Source: Streptomyces sp. BR123 (GTDB lineage Bacteria > Actinomycetota > Actinomycetes > Streptomycetales > Streptomycetaceae). Taken from it: a stretch of DNA of 39,580 bases. This document shows positions 13,910-23,069 of the stretch, in pieces. Location of the stretch: contig NZ_JACBGN010000035.1 of the NCBI RefSeq assembly GCF_013401435.1, positions 1 to 39,580 of the forward strand. The letters run 5' to 3'. Numbering within the stretch: the stretch's first letter is position 1; each line of letters starts with the position of its first letter. The notes under the pieces are model-generated. The model searched no databases and had not been told where the DNA came from. It was given only the letters and a program-made list of their open reading frames with translations. The translations under genes were made by a program, and so were the position numbers.

Positions 13910-16687
13910 TCAGGCGGTGTGAATGGAGCAGTCACTAGCTCGTTGCAGAGGGATGTTCCCGTTGGTCCTCGGTTGCAGGGGGAGGGTCCAGGCCACACGG
14001 ATGCCGTCCAGCAGTGTGCGTGCGCTGTACGGAGAGATCCCCAGTTCCTGCCGGGCGTCAGCCAGACGCTGAAGGTCGCCTTCGCGGCCGAACGCCGCAG
14101 CCATGCTCGTGCGTCGGTCCAGCCCGCTGCTGCCGAAGATGTCGAGCAGGGTCAGCGAGAAGTAGGCGTAGGCGGAGGCTTCCTCGATGAGCTGGCGCGT
14201 GGTGTCGACCAGGTCGGGGTTGGTCGCGGTGTCCGGGTGGTCGGCGGTCCCGTAGAAGGCGAACCGCTCCAGGCTGGGCCGCAGGTCGATTACGGCACAC
14301 GGGCACGGAAGCTGCAGGTCTCGCACCAGCGCACCGAACGAACTGAGGATGGTGCTCGTACTGCGTGAGAACTGGTGCTTGCTCAGCAGAGTCCGGAAGC
14401 CGGCCAGCGTCTCGGACAGCTCTTCCAGGATGAGGTGCAGTGAAATTTCGGTTAGTTCGTTGGACTGGGACTTCTCCTGCATCTCCAGGATCTGCAGGCC
14501 ATAGCGCAGAAGATCCCGCAGGCCGCCCCCCGACAGGGCGTGGGCCAGCGCCGCGTACGGGCCCGTCAGAGTCTCCGAGCGGCTGGAGAGAATCTCCCGG
14601 GACTCTTCGAGAGTGCTGGGCTGGACATGAAGGATGTCGTCGAGGGAACTGTCGGTTACGTCCCGGTGCGGCAGCCCCCGGCGGACGAAAGCGGCCCCGA
14701 CGTCCTCAGCCACCGAGATCAGGTAGTAGACGTCTGGCACGCCCAGGATGGCCTTGATCTCGCTGAGGAACGCCAGTGCCTGGGTATCAGAACCCAGCCG
14801 GTCAACCTCGTCGATGGCGATCACCACGACCTCCCCCACCCGGGCCTTCTCCGTGGCGATGAGCCCTAATAGACACCGGAAGTCATCGACGAGCTCAGGA
14901 AAGCTCACCGGCACCGTGGAGAGAGAAGAAGTGTGGGCGTTGCCCAGACTCAGGACCTGGGCGACGCCAGTGCTCAGCGCGTTCGATGACGACTGGACGG
15001 TCTGCAGCCGGTAGAGGTAGTCCTGGCAGCGCACAACCAGAGGGGACTCGGCGGGGCGGGGCTTCCACAACGCGACCTTGAACAGCAGAGCCGCAACCAC
15101 GAAACCAGCGAGCCGCAGAGGGTTCTCGGAGTCGGCGAGCAGAGCCCGGATCTGGTCGTTGCGCAGGAGAAGAACTACGAGTAAGCCGCCGAACAGATAC
15201 GTGGCAGGGCGGAAGACAGCCCTGGCCGAGATGTCCCAGAAGCCGAGCGAGAACTCAGCCTCTGACTCCTGAGCCATGCGACAGCCCTCCCACACCAGGA
15301 GCAGAACCCCCAGAATGAGCACGGTTCGGATATCGACCCGCTGGAGCAGGAAGAGGATCTGTTCGTCGGTGACCAGGTCACGGACGAGCACGGCGAACAG
15401 CAGGAAGCCCATCACGCCGGCGAACACCAGTGGGACCTGGAGCAGCACGCGGACGACCCCAGCCCTGCGCCGTGCTCGCCACCACAAGAGTCCCACCACA
15501 GCAACCAGCACACTGCCGACAACTGAATGTCCCTGCCACAGCTGCACCCCACCGCGGCTCACACGGCTGGACACAACGCCCACAAGATGAGCCCCCGCAG
15601 CAAAATTCTCGGTGTACACCGAACGCACCGACGCCGCCGAACCCAGCACCACTAGCGCCGCGGTCGGCACCGCGAACAGACCCCACCGCCCGACACGCTT
15701 TGCACCGGCCCTGACCCGCCGCCCAAGGCGGTCAAGCGGCGACAGCCGCGTGAACTCGGGCACCGGCTTGCCACTGTCCCGGATGTAGGTCTGGCACAGG
15801 CGCACCGACAGCGACACCAGGAAGTCATGCGGGGTGTACGAGGCCGGCGCCTGAGCCATCACCCCGAAATCCGCCCCCCTGACGGCTGTCTCCAAGAGGG
15901 TGGTCTTCCCCGAGCCCCGAGGACCGCAGACGGCGATGGTCCCGCCCTCGATCTGCTGTATCTTGCGCTTCAGCTGCAGCAGCGCAGCATTCTCCACCAC
16001 GTAGCGGGCAGCCCGCGGCGTACGCAGGCCCTCCTCATGACCACCACGGATGAGCAGGGAATCAGGATCGTCTCCCAGCATCTCCCGGATCAGTGCACCA
16101 GCCGAAGGCCCCGTCCCCTCCCTCTGCAGAGTCTCGGCCCACTCCACGGCGCACGCCCCAGCATTGACGCGGTGCACCACCCAGCGGAACTTCGAAGCCC
16201 CCGCCCGCATGCACCGCAGCAGGTTCAACAACACCGTGCTACCCCGAGAGTGCAGCCAGATGAGAACCCCCGCCGTCAGCAGGAGCACCACCGGCGGAAT
16301 CAGGGGACCACCGAACAAGATCAGGGCAAGAAGGCCGCCCACCAGCATCAGACAGACCGGCCGCCAGTCCCAGTCCGCTTCGTCCACCGCACGCTCATGA
16401 GCAGCCGCAGCCTCGTCTAATCGGACACAAGCCCTCACGAACCGGCCGCGCGTACCGAGCGCATCAGCACACTGACGGATCACCTGCCCGCGATACGGCT
16501 CGTCGCACATGCGCGCCAACACGGCAGAGCGATTGACTCCCTCACGCTTCCCAAGCAGCCGCGCAGAGTCCGGATCACCCAGAGCCGAACCAGCACACCG
16601 GAAGTAGATAGCTTCCGAGTCCGGCGCAGAGAAGAAGTGCTCAGCCTTCGTAAACCAGATCTCCAGCTGCATCTCCAACGTCCGCAT
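13910..16687 (-). CDS. KAP-type membrane P-loop NTPase
   Basis: A 925-residue protein. Walker A GPRGSGKTT lies at about 255-263 and Walker B VVIAIDEVDRL at about 621-631; between them run several hydrophobic segments (about 334-354, 388-404, 413-436, 454-466, 495-509, 525-541), and another pair lies at 111-146. Transmembrane helices inserted between Walker A and B define KAP NTPases (Kidins220/ARMS and PifA relatives), which include phage-exclusion proteins. The N-terminal 100 residues and C-terminal 200 are helical and unique. ATG 16685-16687 is preferred to an upstream GTG because GGGGGAGG precedes it. It is the last gene of a four-gene minus-strand block. Confidence 0.82.
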   Translation of the reverse strand: MRTLEMQLEIWFTKAEHFFSAPDSEAIYFRCAGSALGDPDSARLLGKREGVNRSAVLARMCDEPYRGQVIRQCADALGTRGRFVRACVRLDEAAAAHERAVDEADWDWRPVCLMLVGGLLALILFGGPLIPPVVLLLTAGVLIWLHSRGSTVLLNLLRCMRAGASKFRWVVHRVNAGACAVEWAETLQREGTGPSAGALIREMLGDDPDSLLIRGGHEEGLRTPRAARYVVENAALLQLKRKIQQIEGGTIAVCGPRGSGKTTLLETAVRGADFGVMAQAPASYTPHDFLVSLSVRLCQTYIRDSGKPVPEFTRLSPLDRLGRRVRAGAKRVGRWGLFAVPTAALVVLGSAASVRSVYTENFAAGAHLVGVVSSRVSRGGVQLWQGHSVVGSVLVAVVGLLWWRARRRAGVVRVLLQVPLVFAGVMGFLLFAVLVRDLVTDEQILFLLQRVDIRTVLILGVLLLVWEGCRMAQESEAEFSLGFWDISARAVFRPATYLFGGLLVVLLLRNDQIRALLADSENPLRLAGFVVAALLFKVALWKPRPAESPLVVRCQDYLYRLQTVQSSSNALSTGVAQVLSLGNAHTSSLSTVPVSFPELVDDFRCLLGLIATEKARVGEVVVIAIDEVDRLGSDTQALAFLSEIKAILGVPDVYYLISVAEDVGAAFVRRGLPHRDVTDSSLDDILHVQPSTLEESREILSSRSETLTGPYAALAHALSGGGLRDLLRYGLQILEMQEKSQSNELTEISLHLILEELSETLAGFRTLLSKHQFSRSTSTILSSFGALVRDLQLPCPCAVIDLRPSLERFAFYGTADHPDTATNPDLVDTTRQLIEEASAYAYFSLTLLDIFGSSGLDRRTSMAAAFGREGDLQRLADARQELGISPYSARTLLDGIRVAWTLPLQPRTNGNIPLQRASDCSIHTA

Positions 16688-16872
16688 CGCTCGGCCCTCC
16701 CCCGAAGTCACAGGAAGCGGATGCTAATGGCCCAGCCAGCCAGCCCATGCCGACCGGCCAGAAACCACCGATCCACAACCGATACCTGACGAAAAACACA
16801 CCATCCGGACTGTTCCCCAGCTGACGAGGTTGCTACGGACATCGCGGCACACCTGGAGGTAGCCGCGAGACC

Positions 16873-17187
16873 CTACTCGGGAGCCCTCGGCGTTGGCCCG
16901 GCGAACCAGCCGCTGGCATGGGGCTCCGGGCTGGATCCCGTAGGTTCCATGGCCTTCCGGAGGTGGGCGACAGTGGACTCGGCCGCAGAGCGCAGCTGGT
17001 CGTCGTCGGACCGGCACGCGGTGGCGTCGAGCAGGACGACGGCTGCCTGGAGCACACCGACCTGCACGGGCACAGAGGAAAGCGCGGCGAGGGCAGCTAC
17101 CGCCTGCTCCGCCGGCGCGGCCGGGGACGGGGGAATGAGCTTGGCGACGCCTCGGCCGAGGCCTCGATCGCGAGAAGGTGCTGTCAC
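16873..17187 (-). CDS. small helical protein of unknown function
   Basis: About 104 residues starting at GTG 17185-17187 (a TTG at 17223 is an alternative; neither has a clear ribosome site). The centre, EQAVAALAALSSVPVQVGVL and following DATACRSDDDQLRSAAES, looks like a real helical bundle. It lies between the HEPN-like gene and the KAP NTPase gene in the same direction, 159 nt and 185 nt from them. It might be a small regulator of the system or an unrelated insertion. Confidence 0.45.
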   Translation of the reverse strand: MTAPSRDRGLGRGVAKLIPPSPAAPAEQAVAALAALSSVPVQVGVLQAAVVLLDATACRSDDDQLRSAAESTVAHLRKAMEPTGSSPEPHASGWFAGPTPRAPE

Positions 17188-17346
17188 GCAGGAAGTGTGC
17201 GGCGCAGACCCGCGGCCGCCCAAATCCCGTTCGCCCGGCAGAGGCGCTCAACCAGCCACCAGGCGTGGGTGAGAGCTCATCCCAGGTCCTCATCACCTGC
17301 TGAAGCACTGGAGTCCGCTGCGCCGACACCAGAGGACGACTGAACC

Positions 17347-18333
17347 TTAAGTCGCCGGTCCCTCCCAGCTGCGCATGACGAAACGCTCCTGGGAGGTCCG
17401 GTCGAACTGGGAGTTCCAGTTGTGGGTAGCCCGGGTGCTGACGAGTTCGAGGACCTCATCCGCCCGGGACGCCTGGAGCGCCGACTCGATGACGAAGTTC
17501 AGAGCCCACGAGTAGTCCTGGCCAGTCACCGCCTCCTCCTGCGCAGTGGGGTAGTACCGACGGGAACCGTCTCCATAGGCGTCCACGCGGGGAGTCAGCC
17601 AGGTGAAGCGGATGTAGCTGGGGAAGTCGATACCCAAACTGACGACCTGGATCGCACGTTGGGTGGCCACGGCCACCTCCACTGCCTTGCCCATCTCCTG
17701 TTCCGCCATCGTCCCCCTCTCCAGCTCATGCAGCCGACGACTGTTGATACGCGGACCGAACGCGAACGGCGAATCAACATGCCGCAGCTCCCGCGGCCGG
17801 GCGTACCGCTCAAGCAGGGCCTCCAAGGCCAGCCGGAGGCCAGCCATCGCGTGCACCCAGTCCCCCTCATCGGCGTGAGTCTGAGCGTCCCGCAGAAGCT
17901 GTGCCGTCTCCTCCTGGGTGACCAGGCCGGTCATGCTGATCGCGTCGAACTCGATCCCGAAGACCATCGGCGTCGCGGCGGTGAAGAAGTTCAGCACGCT
18001 CGCCCGGGACTGCTCCACGGTCTGTGCCGACGGAAACACCCCATGGTGCTTCAACGCGACCCGAACACTGTTCAGCGTGTTCATCGCCCCCTTGCCAGGG
18101 AGGACAGTCGGCTTGAGCTGCCCCCAGTACTCGATGAACTGAACCTTCGGACTTACCTCCACACCGAGGAACTGCGCGGCCAAGCCGAGGAAGTTCTCGA
18201 CCGCGTCGTGAAACGACAGGACCGCGGTCGAGGACAACGGCGCCGGCCGAAGCGAATACACCACACCCTCGTCGTAGAGGAATCGCGAGTACGCGAGTCG
18301 CTGGATATCAAGCGGAGTGAGCTTGGACGTCAT
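17347..18333 (-). CDS. unknown protein with a HEPN-like Rx4H motif
   Basis: A 328-residue soluble, mostly helical protein. Residues about 31-60 (APLSSTAVLSFHDAVENFLG) and 86-97 (TLNSVRVALKHH) form two helices; R91 and H96 fit the Rx4-6H signature of HEPN ribonucleases, though I know no exact family. A second charged helical region at about 145-200 (LRLALEALLERYARPREL) follows. ATG 18331-18333 has the site GCAGGGGG upstream. Its position between the SLATT-like and KAP genes suggests a toxic effector or sensor of the same system. Enzymatic activity is inference. Confidence 0.65.
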   Translation of the reverse strand: MTSKLTPLDIQRLAYSRFLYDEGVVYSLRPAPLSSTAVLSFHDAVENFLGLAAQFLGVEVSPKVQFIEYWGQLKPTVLPGKGAMNTLNSVRVALKHHGVFPSAQTVEQSRASVLNFFTAATPMVFGIEFDAISMTGLVTQEETAQLLRDAQTHADEGDWVHAMAGLRLALEALLERYARPRELRHVDSPFAFGPRINSRRLHELERGTMAEQEMGKAVEVAVATQRAIQVVSLGIDFPSYIRFTWLTPRVDAYGDGSRRYYPTAQEEAVTGQDYSWALNFVIESALQASRADEVLELVSTRATHNWNSQFDRTSQERFVMRSWEGPAT

Positions 18334-18537
18334 CAGTACCCCCTGCCTTGCTGACATCCTCGTCGACCTTCACCCGCAGTGCCACCAGCCCAGGGCTTTT
18401 GCAAACTCACAAGATCACGCAACTTGCAACAGCCCTGGCCACGAGCCCGCCAAGCCAAGTCGCCGCTCCAGACCAGGCTGTCCCCTCAGGCCAGCCCGAA
18501 TTCTCGGCGTGTCTGCTCACCCGGTCCCCGGCACCTG

Positions 18538-19434
18538 CTACACACCCGAAGAACCCTGAACAGGAGCATGCTCGGCCGGCTGGTCAAGCTGCTGCTGGCG
18601 CCGCCGCTGCTCGTTGCGCAGCGACTCCACCCGTTGCGTGAACTTCGCCAGCGCCTGGTCCTGCTCGTCCTCACCGAACACGCCGTACTCCCCCACACCC
18701 AGCGCGATAGCGTTGGCTTCCTCCTCGATGGCATCCGCCGTCTGCTGCAGGAAGTAACTGCGCTCCCGGTACTTGTAGTACCCGGTGAACGTGCTCGCGA
18801 GCGTGACGCAGAACCCGAGCGCGATGACCATGATGGTCTGCCAGGTCCACTCCTTGGCGTCCAGCGCCGCGACCGTGGTGATCGTCGTCGACCCGACCAT
18901 GATCAGAGACTGCAGACCATTGTGGACCCGCCGGTACTTGCGGCTCTCCGCCTGATAGTTCTCAATGACCTCTGCGAGCTCCTCGCGGTACATCCCCCGC
19001 TGCTCCCGCAGAGACACCGGCGTCAGCGCGTTCACCCGCCGCAGAGCCGTCCTGTTCATATCCAGACGATCCTCCAGCTCCGCCGCCGGGAGCTTGAACC
19101 GGTCCAGAACCGGATCGACGTACAGCTCGAAGTAGTTCAGCCGGTTCGTCTTCCATAGATGGTGAATCGCTATGACCAGCAGGTACAGAAGCGAGACCCC
19201 CAGCACCACGCCCAAGACAGCGCGCCCTGAGACCAGCCACTGATGTCGATCGGCATACACCGCAGACCACGTCACGAAGCCCGGCACGGTTAGGACCACC
19301 ATGATCAACGCTGTACGGATCCGGCGCGTACGCCTCTTCTTCCACGCAAGATCGCGCTCGTCTTCCCAGACGCTGACCTGCAGCTCCCTGACCCGAGCAT
19401 CGGATAAAGCGCTGTACTGCGAAGTCGTTACCAA
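18538..19434 (-). CDS. DUF4231/SLATT-like membrane protein
   Basis: A 298-residue protein with two pairs of membrane helices (about 40-60 and 71-91; 171-191 and 198-218) and charged cytoplasmic helices. The second pair with flanks (RRVHNGLQSLIMVGSTTITT, then TGYYKYRERSYFLQQTADAI and EEEANAI) is characteristic of DUF4231, a member of the SLATT group of predicted pore-forming effectors. Start: TTG 19432-19434 follows AGGGGCAGAG; GTG 19480-19482 is an alternative without a ribosome site. A rare TTA leucine codon stands at 19405-19407, implying dependence on the bldA tRNA. First gene of the four-gene minus-strand block. Confidence 0.78.
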   Translation of the reverse strand: MVTTSQYSALSDARVRELQVSVWEDERDLAWKKRRTRRIRTALIMVVLTVPGFVTWSAVYADRHQWLVSGRAVLGVVLGVSLLYLLVIAIHHLWKTNRLNYFELYVDPVLDRFKLPAAELEDRLDMNRTALRRVNALTPVSLREQRGMYREELAEVIENYQAESRKYRRVHNGLQSLIMVGSTTITTVAALDAKEWTWQTIMVIALGFCVTLASTFTGYYKYRERSYFLQQTADAIEEEANAIALGVGEYGVFGEDEQDQALAKFTQRVESLRNEQRRRQQQLDQPAEHAPVQGSSGV

Positions 19435-19446
19435 CTCTGCCCCTGC

Positions 19447-19456
19447 TCCCCGCGTC
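19447..19456 (+). repeat. oriented motif TCCCCGCGTC, copy 3 by type, upstream of the SLATT-like gene
   Basis: Lies just upstream of the chosen TTG start, antisense to the gene, within the possible N-terminal extension. Confidence 0.75.
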
Positions 19457-19726
19457 CCATCGGATGATCCCGGGAGTATCACGCGTCAACCGACCACCTC
19501 GGGCAGGATTCACCGAGGCTGTGACACGCTCCATACAAGTTCCGCCACCACGGCCCGAAGCGGCGACCCGCTCCGACGCCACGCAGTCTCCTCTGCCTCC
19601 ACCGGACATCGGACCATCAGCAGAACAGTCCCTACGGTCCCTGCTCGCGCCCGCCCGAGCCACAGCCGAACACAAAGGCGCACCCCTTCACGGGGTGGAC
19701 CTCTGCGAATCCGGACCGCGATTCGG

Positions 19727-19850
19727 TCAGCCAGCGTCTTCTGCCGAGCCGTCCGCGCCGGACTCCGTCACCTGGGTCCGGTCCCGCTCGGCCTCGAGCT
19801 TGGCCACCACCTTCGCCAGACGCAGCGCCACGCCCAGGGTTGCTGGAACG
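19727..19850 (-). pseudogene. C-terminal remnant of an unknown gene
   Basis: The minus strand reads LGVALRLAKVVAKLEAERDR followed by polar residues to a clean TGA at 19727-19729. This helix has coding character, but a stop in the same frame (TAG near 19883) lies shortly upstream and no start is present. The rest of 19435-20011 shows no gene. Confidence 0.4.
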
Positions 19851-20011
19851 CCGCCGCGCGGCCGACGTCGCTACCAGACGCTGGTTACAGGGCCGCAGCC
19901 GCTCAGCGGTGAGACAGGCCAGCGAGCACACCTCTAACACCAGAGCGAAGACTCGACCATCTGCCCGAATTTAGGGGCGCGGCTGTCAGACTCCCCTGCC
20001 ACCATCCCGCC

Positions 20012-21197
20012 ATGCTCATCAGCCCTGCCCTCGCCCGGAACACCCTGACCGACCTCATCAAGGACAGCCCCCTCCCCTTTGTCACCGACGTCCTGCTCAA
20101 GAGGAAGTGGCTTCACCACCACGGCCACGTCCTGATCGGGGACAAGGCGCTGCGCGCCTTCAAGGACAAAGCGCAGTGGCGCTACGACGACCGCGACATC
20201 CGCCGGGCCGGCCACGAACTTGCCGCCATCCAAGCCGACCCCCAAGACCTGGTGGAGGTCGCCGTCCTCCAGCGCACACGACGGCTGGACTACTCCCAGC
20301 CACCCGACCCCATCCCCTGGCGCGAGGGCATCGCCAACCGCATCCACCACGCCGCCTACATCCGCGCCAACCGGCAAGAAGGCGCAGCCGGACCCGACAC
20401 CGTCGGAGACAACGGACTCCCCGGCGGCATCCCGATCGACGAGGTCATCACACGCCAGCACCTCGGTAGGAGGGCTCCAGCCGCTGCGGGCACTGACCCA
20501 GCGCGGCAGCTCCTGGTACATGCCTCGGGCCTGCGCGGACCTCCTCGACCGCTGGGAGGAACTCGAGCTCAGCCTGAGCGACCAGGCCAGGATCTGCTCG
20601 TCGTGCAAGAGCCGGGGCCCGCGCTACGGAGGATGGCGGCAGCCGACCACCACCGGATACGTCACCCTTTGCCCAGACTGCTCAGGCGCCGCCTACCAGC
20701 CCTACAAAGGCCACCTCCGCGGCGTCGCCTACAACGACTTGCGCCGGACGATGCGCGCCGACGACTACCTGTGCCGCCTCTGCCAAGCCAGTCGCGCCTT
20801 CACCTGGGACCACTGCCACGACCACGGACACGTTCGCGGCCCGGTCTGCGCCAGCTGCAACACCTTCGAGGGCAAAGGCGTCCGCTTCCTCCAGGGCGAG
20901 GGCAGCATCCTCCACCTCCTGGAGTGCCGCGGCTGCCGGGAACAGCAGACCCTTCCCCAGCGGTACCGCCTCGACATCGCCGGCGAGCACCTGCACAACA
21001 CCGAACGGCATGGCCGCTGCCGCTCCCAGCCCCATGTCTGGGACCACGACCTCCACCACGGCACCCACAACTTCACCCTGGCCTGCCCGAGCCACGGCAC
21101 CCGCTGGACGAGCAAGCTCACCACCGCCCAGATCCACGAGCTGACCCGCGCCGTCGTCGCAGCCGCACTCGCGAACGACAAGAGGCCCACCCCGTAA
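20012..21197 (+). pseudogene. recombination endonuclease VII-domain protein, one frameshift
   Basis: Coding sequence begins at ATG 20012 and runs to about 20470 (ending IPIDEVITRQHLG), then continues one frame over (GLQPLRALTQRGSSWYMPRA) to the stop at 21197; together about 394 residues. The C-terminal half has CSSC/CPDC zinc pairs and YLCRLCQASRAFTWDHCHDH followed by GPVCASCN, the phage T4 endonuclease VII fold that resolves branched DNA. Removing one A at about 20469 restores a single frame (HLGGGLQPLR). The break may be an assembly error, a real mutation or a programmed shift; an internal ATG exists at 20520 without a ribosome site. Both parts look under coding constraint. Confidence 0.75.
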
Positions 21198-21233
21198 CCG
21201 GGGTGGGCCTCGGCGAACCCGCGCCGGCCTCGC

Positions 21234-21848
21234 TCAGCCGCCGCCGTCCTCCCGACGGTTCTCCGGACGGACGGCGGCGACCTCTGCCTGATGGCAGGCC
21301 GCCTCGATCTCCGCGACCTGGTGCGCGAGCTCCAGCGCCTGCTCCAGGCCGTGGCGGTAGGCCGCGGCGCGGCCGATGTCGCTCACGTACCGCCAGCCCT
21401 CGCCGTCGACCCAGGCCCGCAGCCCGGAGAACGCGCCGTCCGTCACCGCCCACCGCTCCCCGGCGCCGTCCGGCTGCCGCCGGACCACGACCTCCCCGTA
21501 CCCGCCGACACCGGGGTTGGGGATCAGGACGCGGAACTCGTGGGCGAGCGCCAGCAGATTCGCCGGAGCCGGACCGGCCGACGCCGGGCGACCCCGTACG
21601 GGCCGCGCGACGATCGACACCGGCGTCGGCCTACCGCCGTCGGTCAGGTCCCAGCTCTCGCCCGCCTCCACCCACACGAGTTTGCCGGGCCCGTCCTCGT
21701 GTCCGTCGAGCATCTCGCCCTGCTCGTCGACGTACGCCTCGGCCGCGAACCGCTGCGCCCCGGCCAGATCCTCGTACAGTTCGCTGCCGCCCCACGTCGG
21801 GTTGTCCTCCCAGGCCGGCTCGAACACCACGCGCTCGTCGCTGCTCAT
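21234..21848 (-). CDS. unknown acidic protein, last gene of a plasmid operon
   Basis: A 204-residue soluble protein, Trp- and Glu-rich, beginning MSSDERVVFEPAWEDNPTWG. Residues 100-170 (EFRVLIPNPGVGGYGEVVVR and WVDGEGWRYVSDIGRA) look like a beta-rich domain followed by a helix with an AAAYRHGLEQALELAHQVAE core. No family known. ATG overlaps the stop of the upstream gene (ATGA), so the two are co-translated. Confidence 0.7.
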   Translation of the reverse strand: MSSDERVVFEPAWEDNPTWGGSELYEDLAGAQRFAAEAYVDEQGEMLDGHEDGPGKLVWVEAGESWDLTDGGRPTPVSIVARPVRGRPASAGPAPANLLALAHEFRVLIPNPGVGGYGEVVVRRQPDGAGERWAVTDGAFSGLRAWVDGEGWRYVSDIGRAAAYRHGLEQALELAHQVAEIEAACHQAEVAAVRPENRREDGGG

Positions 21849-22270
21849 GCCTCTTCCTCCCCGATCGTGTCGAGCACCCGGCGGTCGCCGGTGTACCGCT
21901 GAAGCAATCGCAGCCGGCCGTCACGGATCCACAGCATCGGCCAGTCCCGCTCCGGCTCACCCGCCGCCCGCGCCCTGGCGTGCGCGATCGCCTCGTCGAA
22001 CGCGACCACGTACGGGCCCCGGCCCACACCCCACCTCCGCCAGGCCCGGCCCCACGACGTCCGCGCCCCGGCGACGTACCGATCGAGGATCGGCTGCAAC
22101 AGCTCCCGCCCCCGCTCCAGGTGCTTCACCGCGACGGCGCCGCCCTCCTCCTGGCTCCAGCCGTACAGGCCCGGCGAGAAGATGGCGTCGAACGCCTGGA
22201 GCGTCTCGCGGGCGATCGCCCGCCACGCCCCGGGGTCGTCCCACTCCTGGCTGCGGGCCACGGCGATCAC
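21845..22270 (-). CDS. unknown protein, coupled to both neighbours
   Basis: 141 residues from GTG 22268-22270, preceded by GGGGGAGAG and overlapping the upstream stop (GTGA). The product is helical with Trp and Arg (WDDPGAWRAIARETLQAFDA, SWGRAWRRWGVGRGPYVV). No signal or membrane segment and no recognised family. Overlapping starts and stops on both sides show a tight operon. Confidence 0.7.
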   Translation of the reverse strand: MIAVARSQEWDDPGAWRAIARETLQAFDAIFSPGLYGWSQEEGGAVAVKHLERGRELLQPILDRYVAGARTSWGRAWRRWGVGRGPYVVAFDEAIAHARARAAGEPERDWPMLWIRDGRLRLLQRYTGDRRVLDTIGEEEA

Positions 22271-22719
22271 CTCTCCCCCGCGTCGAGCTCCGAGCCGGCC
22301 ACCTGAGGGCCGGGGCCGTGCTGGAGCGCGAGGGCCGAGGCGGTCCGGCAGGCGGTGAGAACCTCGCCGAGGGTGCGCATGGGGTGCTCGCTCCAGACCT
22401 CGTAGTCGACGTACGAGGAGCCGGTGCTGATCCGGAGCACCGTCTCCAGCACGCTCCGCCCGACGAACTGGGTGTCCGCGTCGCCCATGCAGTCGTCCCG
22501 GGTGCTCGTCAGGGCGTCGCACAGGTGGTGCCCGGAGAACGGGGCGTAGAGCTGCGGGTCCCAGCCCTTGCGCTCCATCAGGCCAGCCGCGGCCGTCAGA
22601 TGGCGGGCAACGGCCTCACCGGTGACGAGCACGCCACTGAGCCCGTACCAGACATCCCGCTGGAGCAGCTGCTGTGCGGCCTGGTCGGCCAGAGAGGTGC
22701 TGGTGGCCAGAGTCGTCAT
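22267..22719 (-). CDS. DUF6197-like protein
   Basis: A 150-residue soluble protein. The pattern AAAGLMERKGWDPQLYAP and a Cys/His-containing centre (GHHLCDALTSTRDD) recall the DUF6197 family, found mainly in actinobacterial plasmids and phages and without known function. Assignment is from memory and tentative. A 60-nt gap separates it from the upstream gene. Confidence 0.6.
   Translation of the reverse strand: MTTLATSTSLADQAAQQLLQRDVWYGLSGVLVTGEAVARHLTAAAGLMERKGWDPQLYAPFSGHHLCDALTSTRDDCMGDADTQFVGRSVLETVLRISTGSSYVDYEVWSEHPMRTLGEVLTACRTASALALQHGPGPQVAGSELDAGER
22274..22284 (+). repeat. oriented motif TCCCCCGCGTC (one extra C)
   Basis: Overlaps the 3' end of the DUF6197-like gene and the ribosome site of the following gene, antisense to both. 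Confidence 0.7.
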
Positions 22720-22779
22720 GACACGTTTCCTTCCGTCTGCACGATGGGATCTTCGAGAACCGTTGAACTGTCTGAGGGC

Positions 22780-23067
22780 TCAGGCGGTGAGCTCCAGGCC
22801 GGAGAACAGGCGGTGGTAGCGGTAGGCGCAGCCGTCGGCTTCCACCACCAACTCCGCGTACGCGACGAGCTCGTCGGTGCGGGCGAGCATCCCGTCCGTG
22901 GTGAACGTCGCCCGCAGGGTCCCGGTCCGGAACACGGACAGCGCCTCCGTGTCGCCGGCCGCGAACGCCCGGTCGATCGCGCGGGACAGCCGCCAGTTCC
23001 CGGCGAGCTCCACGCAGTGGTCACTCACCCACGTCGGTAGCAGCCACAGCAGCAGGGGCAGTTTCAT
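22780..23067 (-). CDS. small unknown protein
   Basis: 95 residues from ATG 23065-23067 behind CGGAGG. The first 12 residues, MKLPLLLWLLPT, are hydrophobic but lack a proper cleavage site; the rest is polar with RTDELVAYAELVVEADGCAY. The 2-nt gap to the upstream stop shows co-transcription with the deoxyribosyltransferase-like gene. No family recognised. Confidence 0.65.
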   Translation of the reverse strand: MKLPLLLWLLPTWVSDHCVELAGNWRLSRAIDRAFAAGDTEALSVFRTGTLRATFTTDGMLARTDELVAYAELVVEADGCAYRYHRLFSGLELTA

Positions 23068-23069
23068 CG

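Noticed and set aside
16724..17329. 201-residue minus-strand frame
   Set aside because: Arg/Gly/Pro-rich shadow of the more plausible 104-residue frame in the same place.
20012..22306. 764-residue plus-strand frame
   Set aside because: Only the first about 150 codons are coding; after about 20470 the real sequence lies in another frame, and beyond 21200 the genes are on the other strand.
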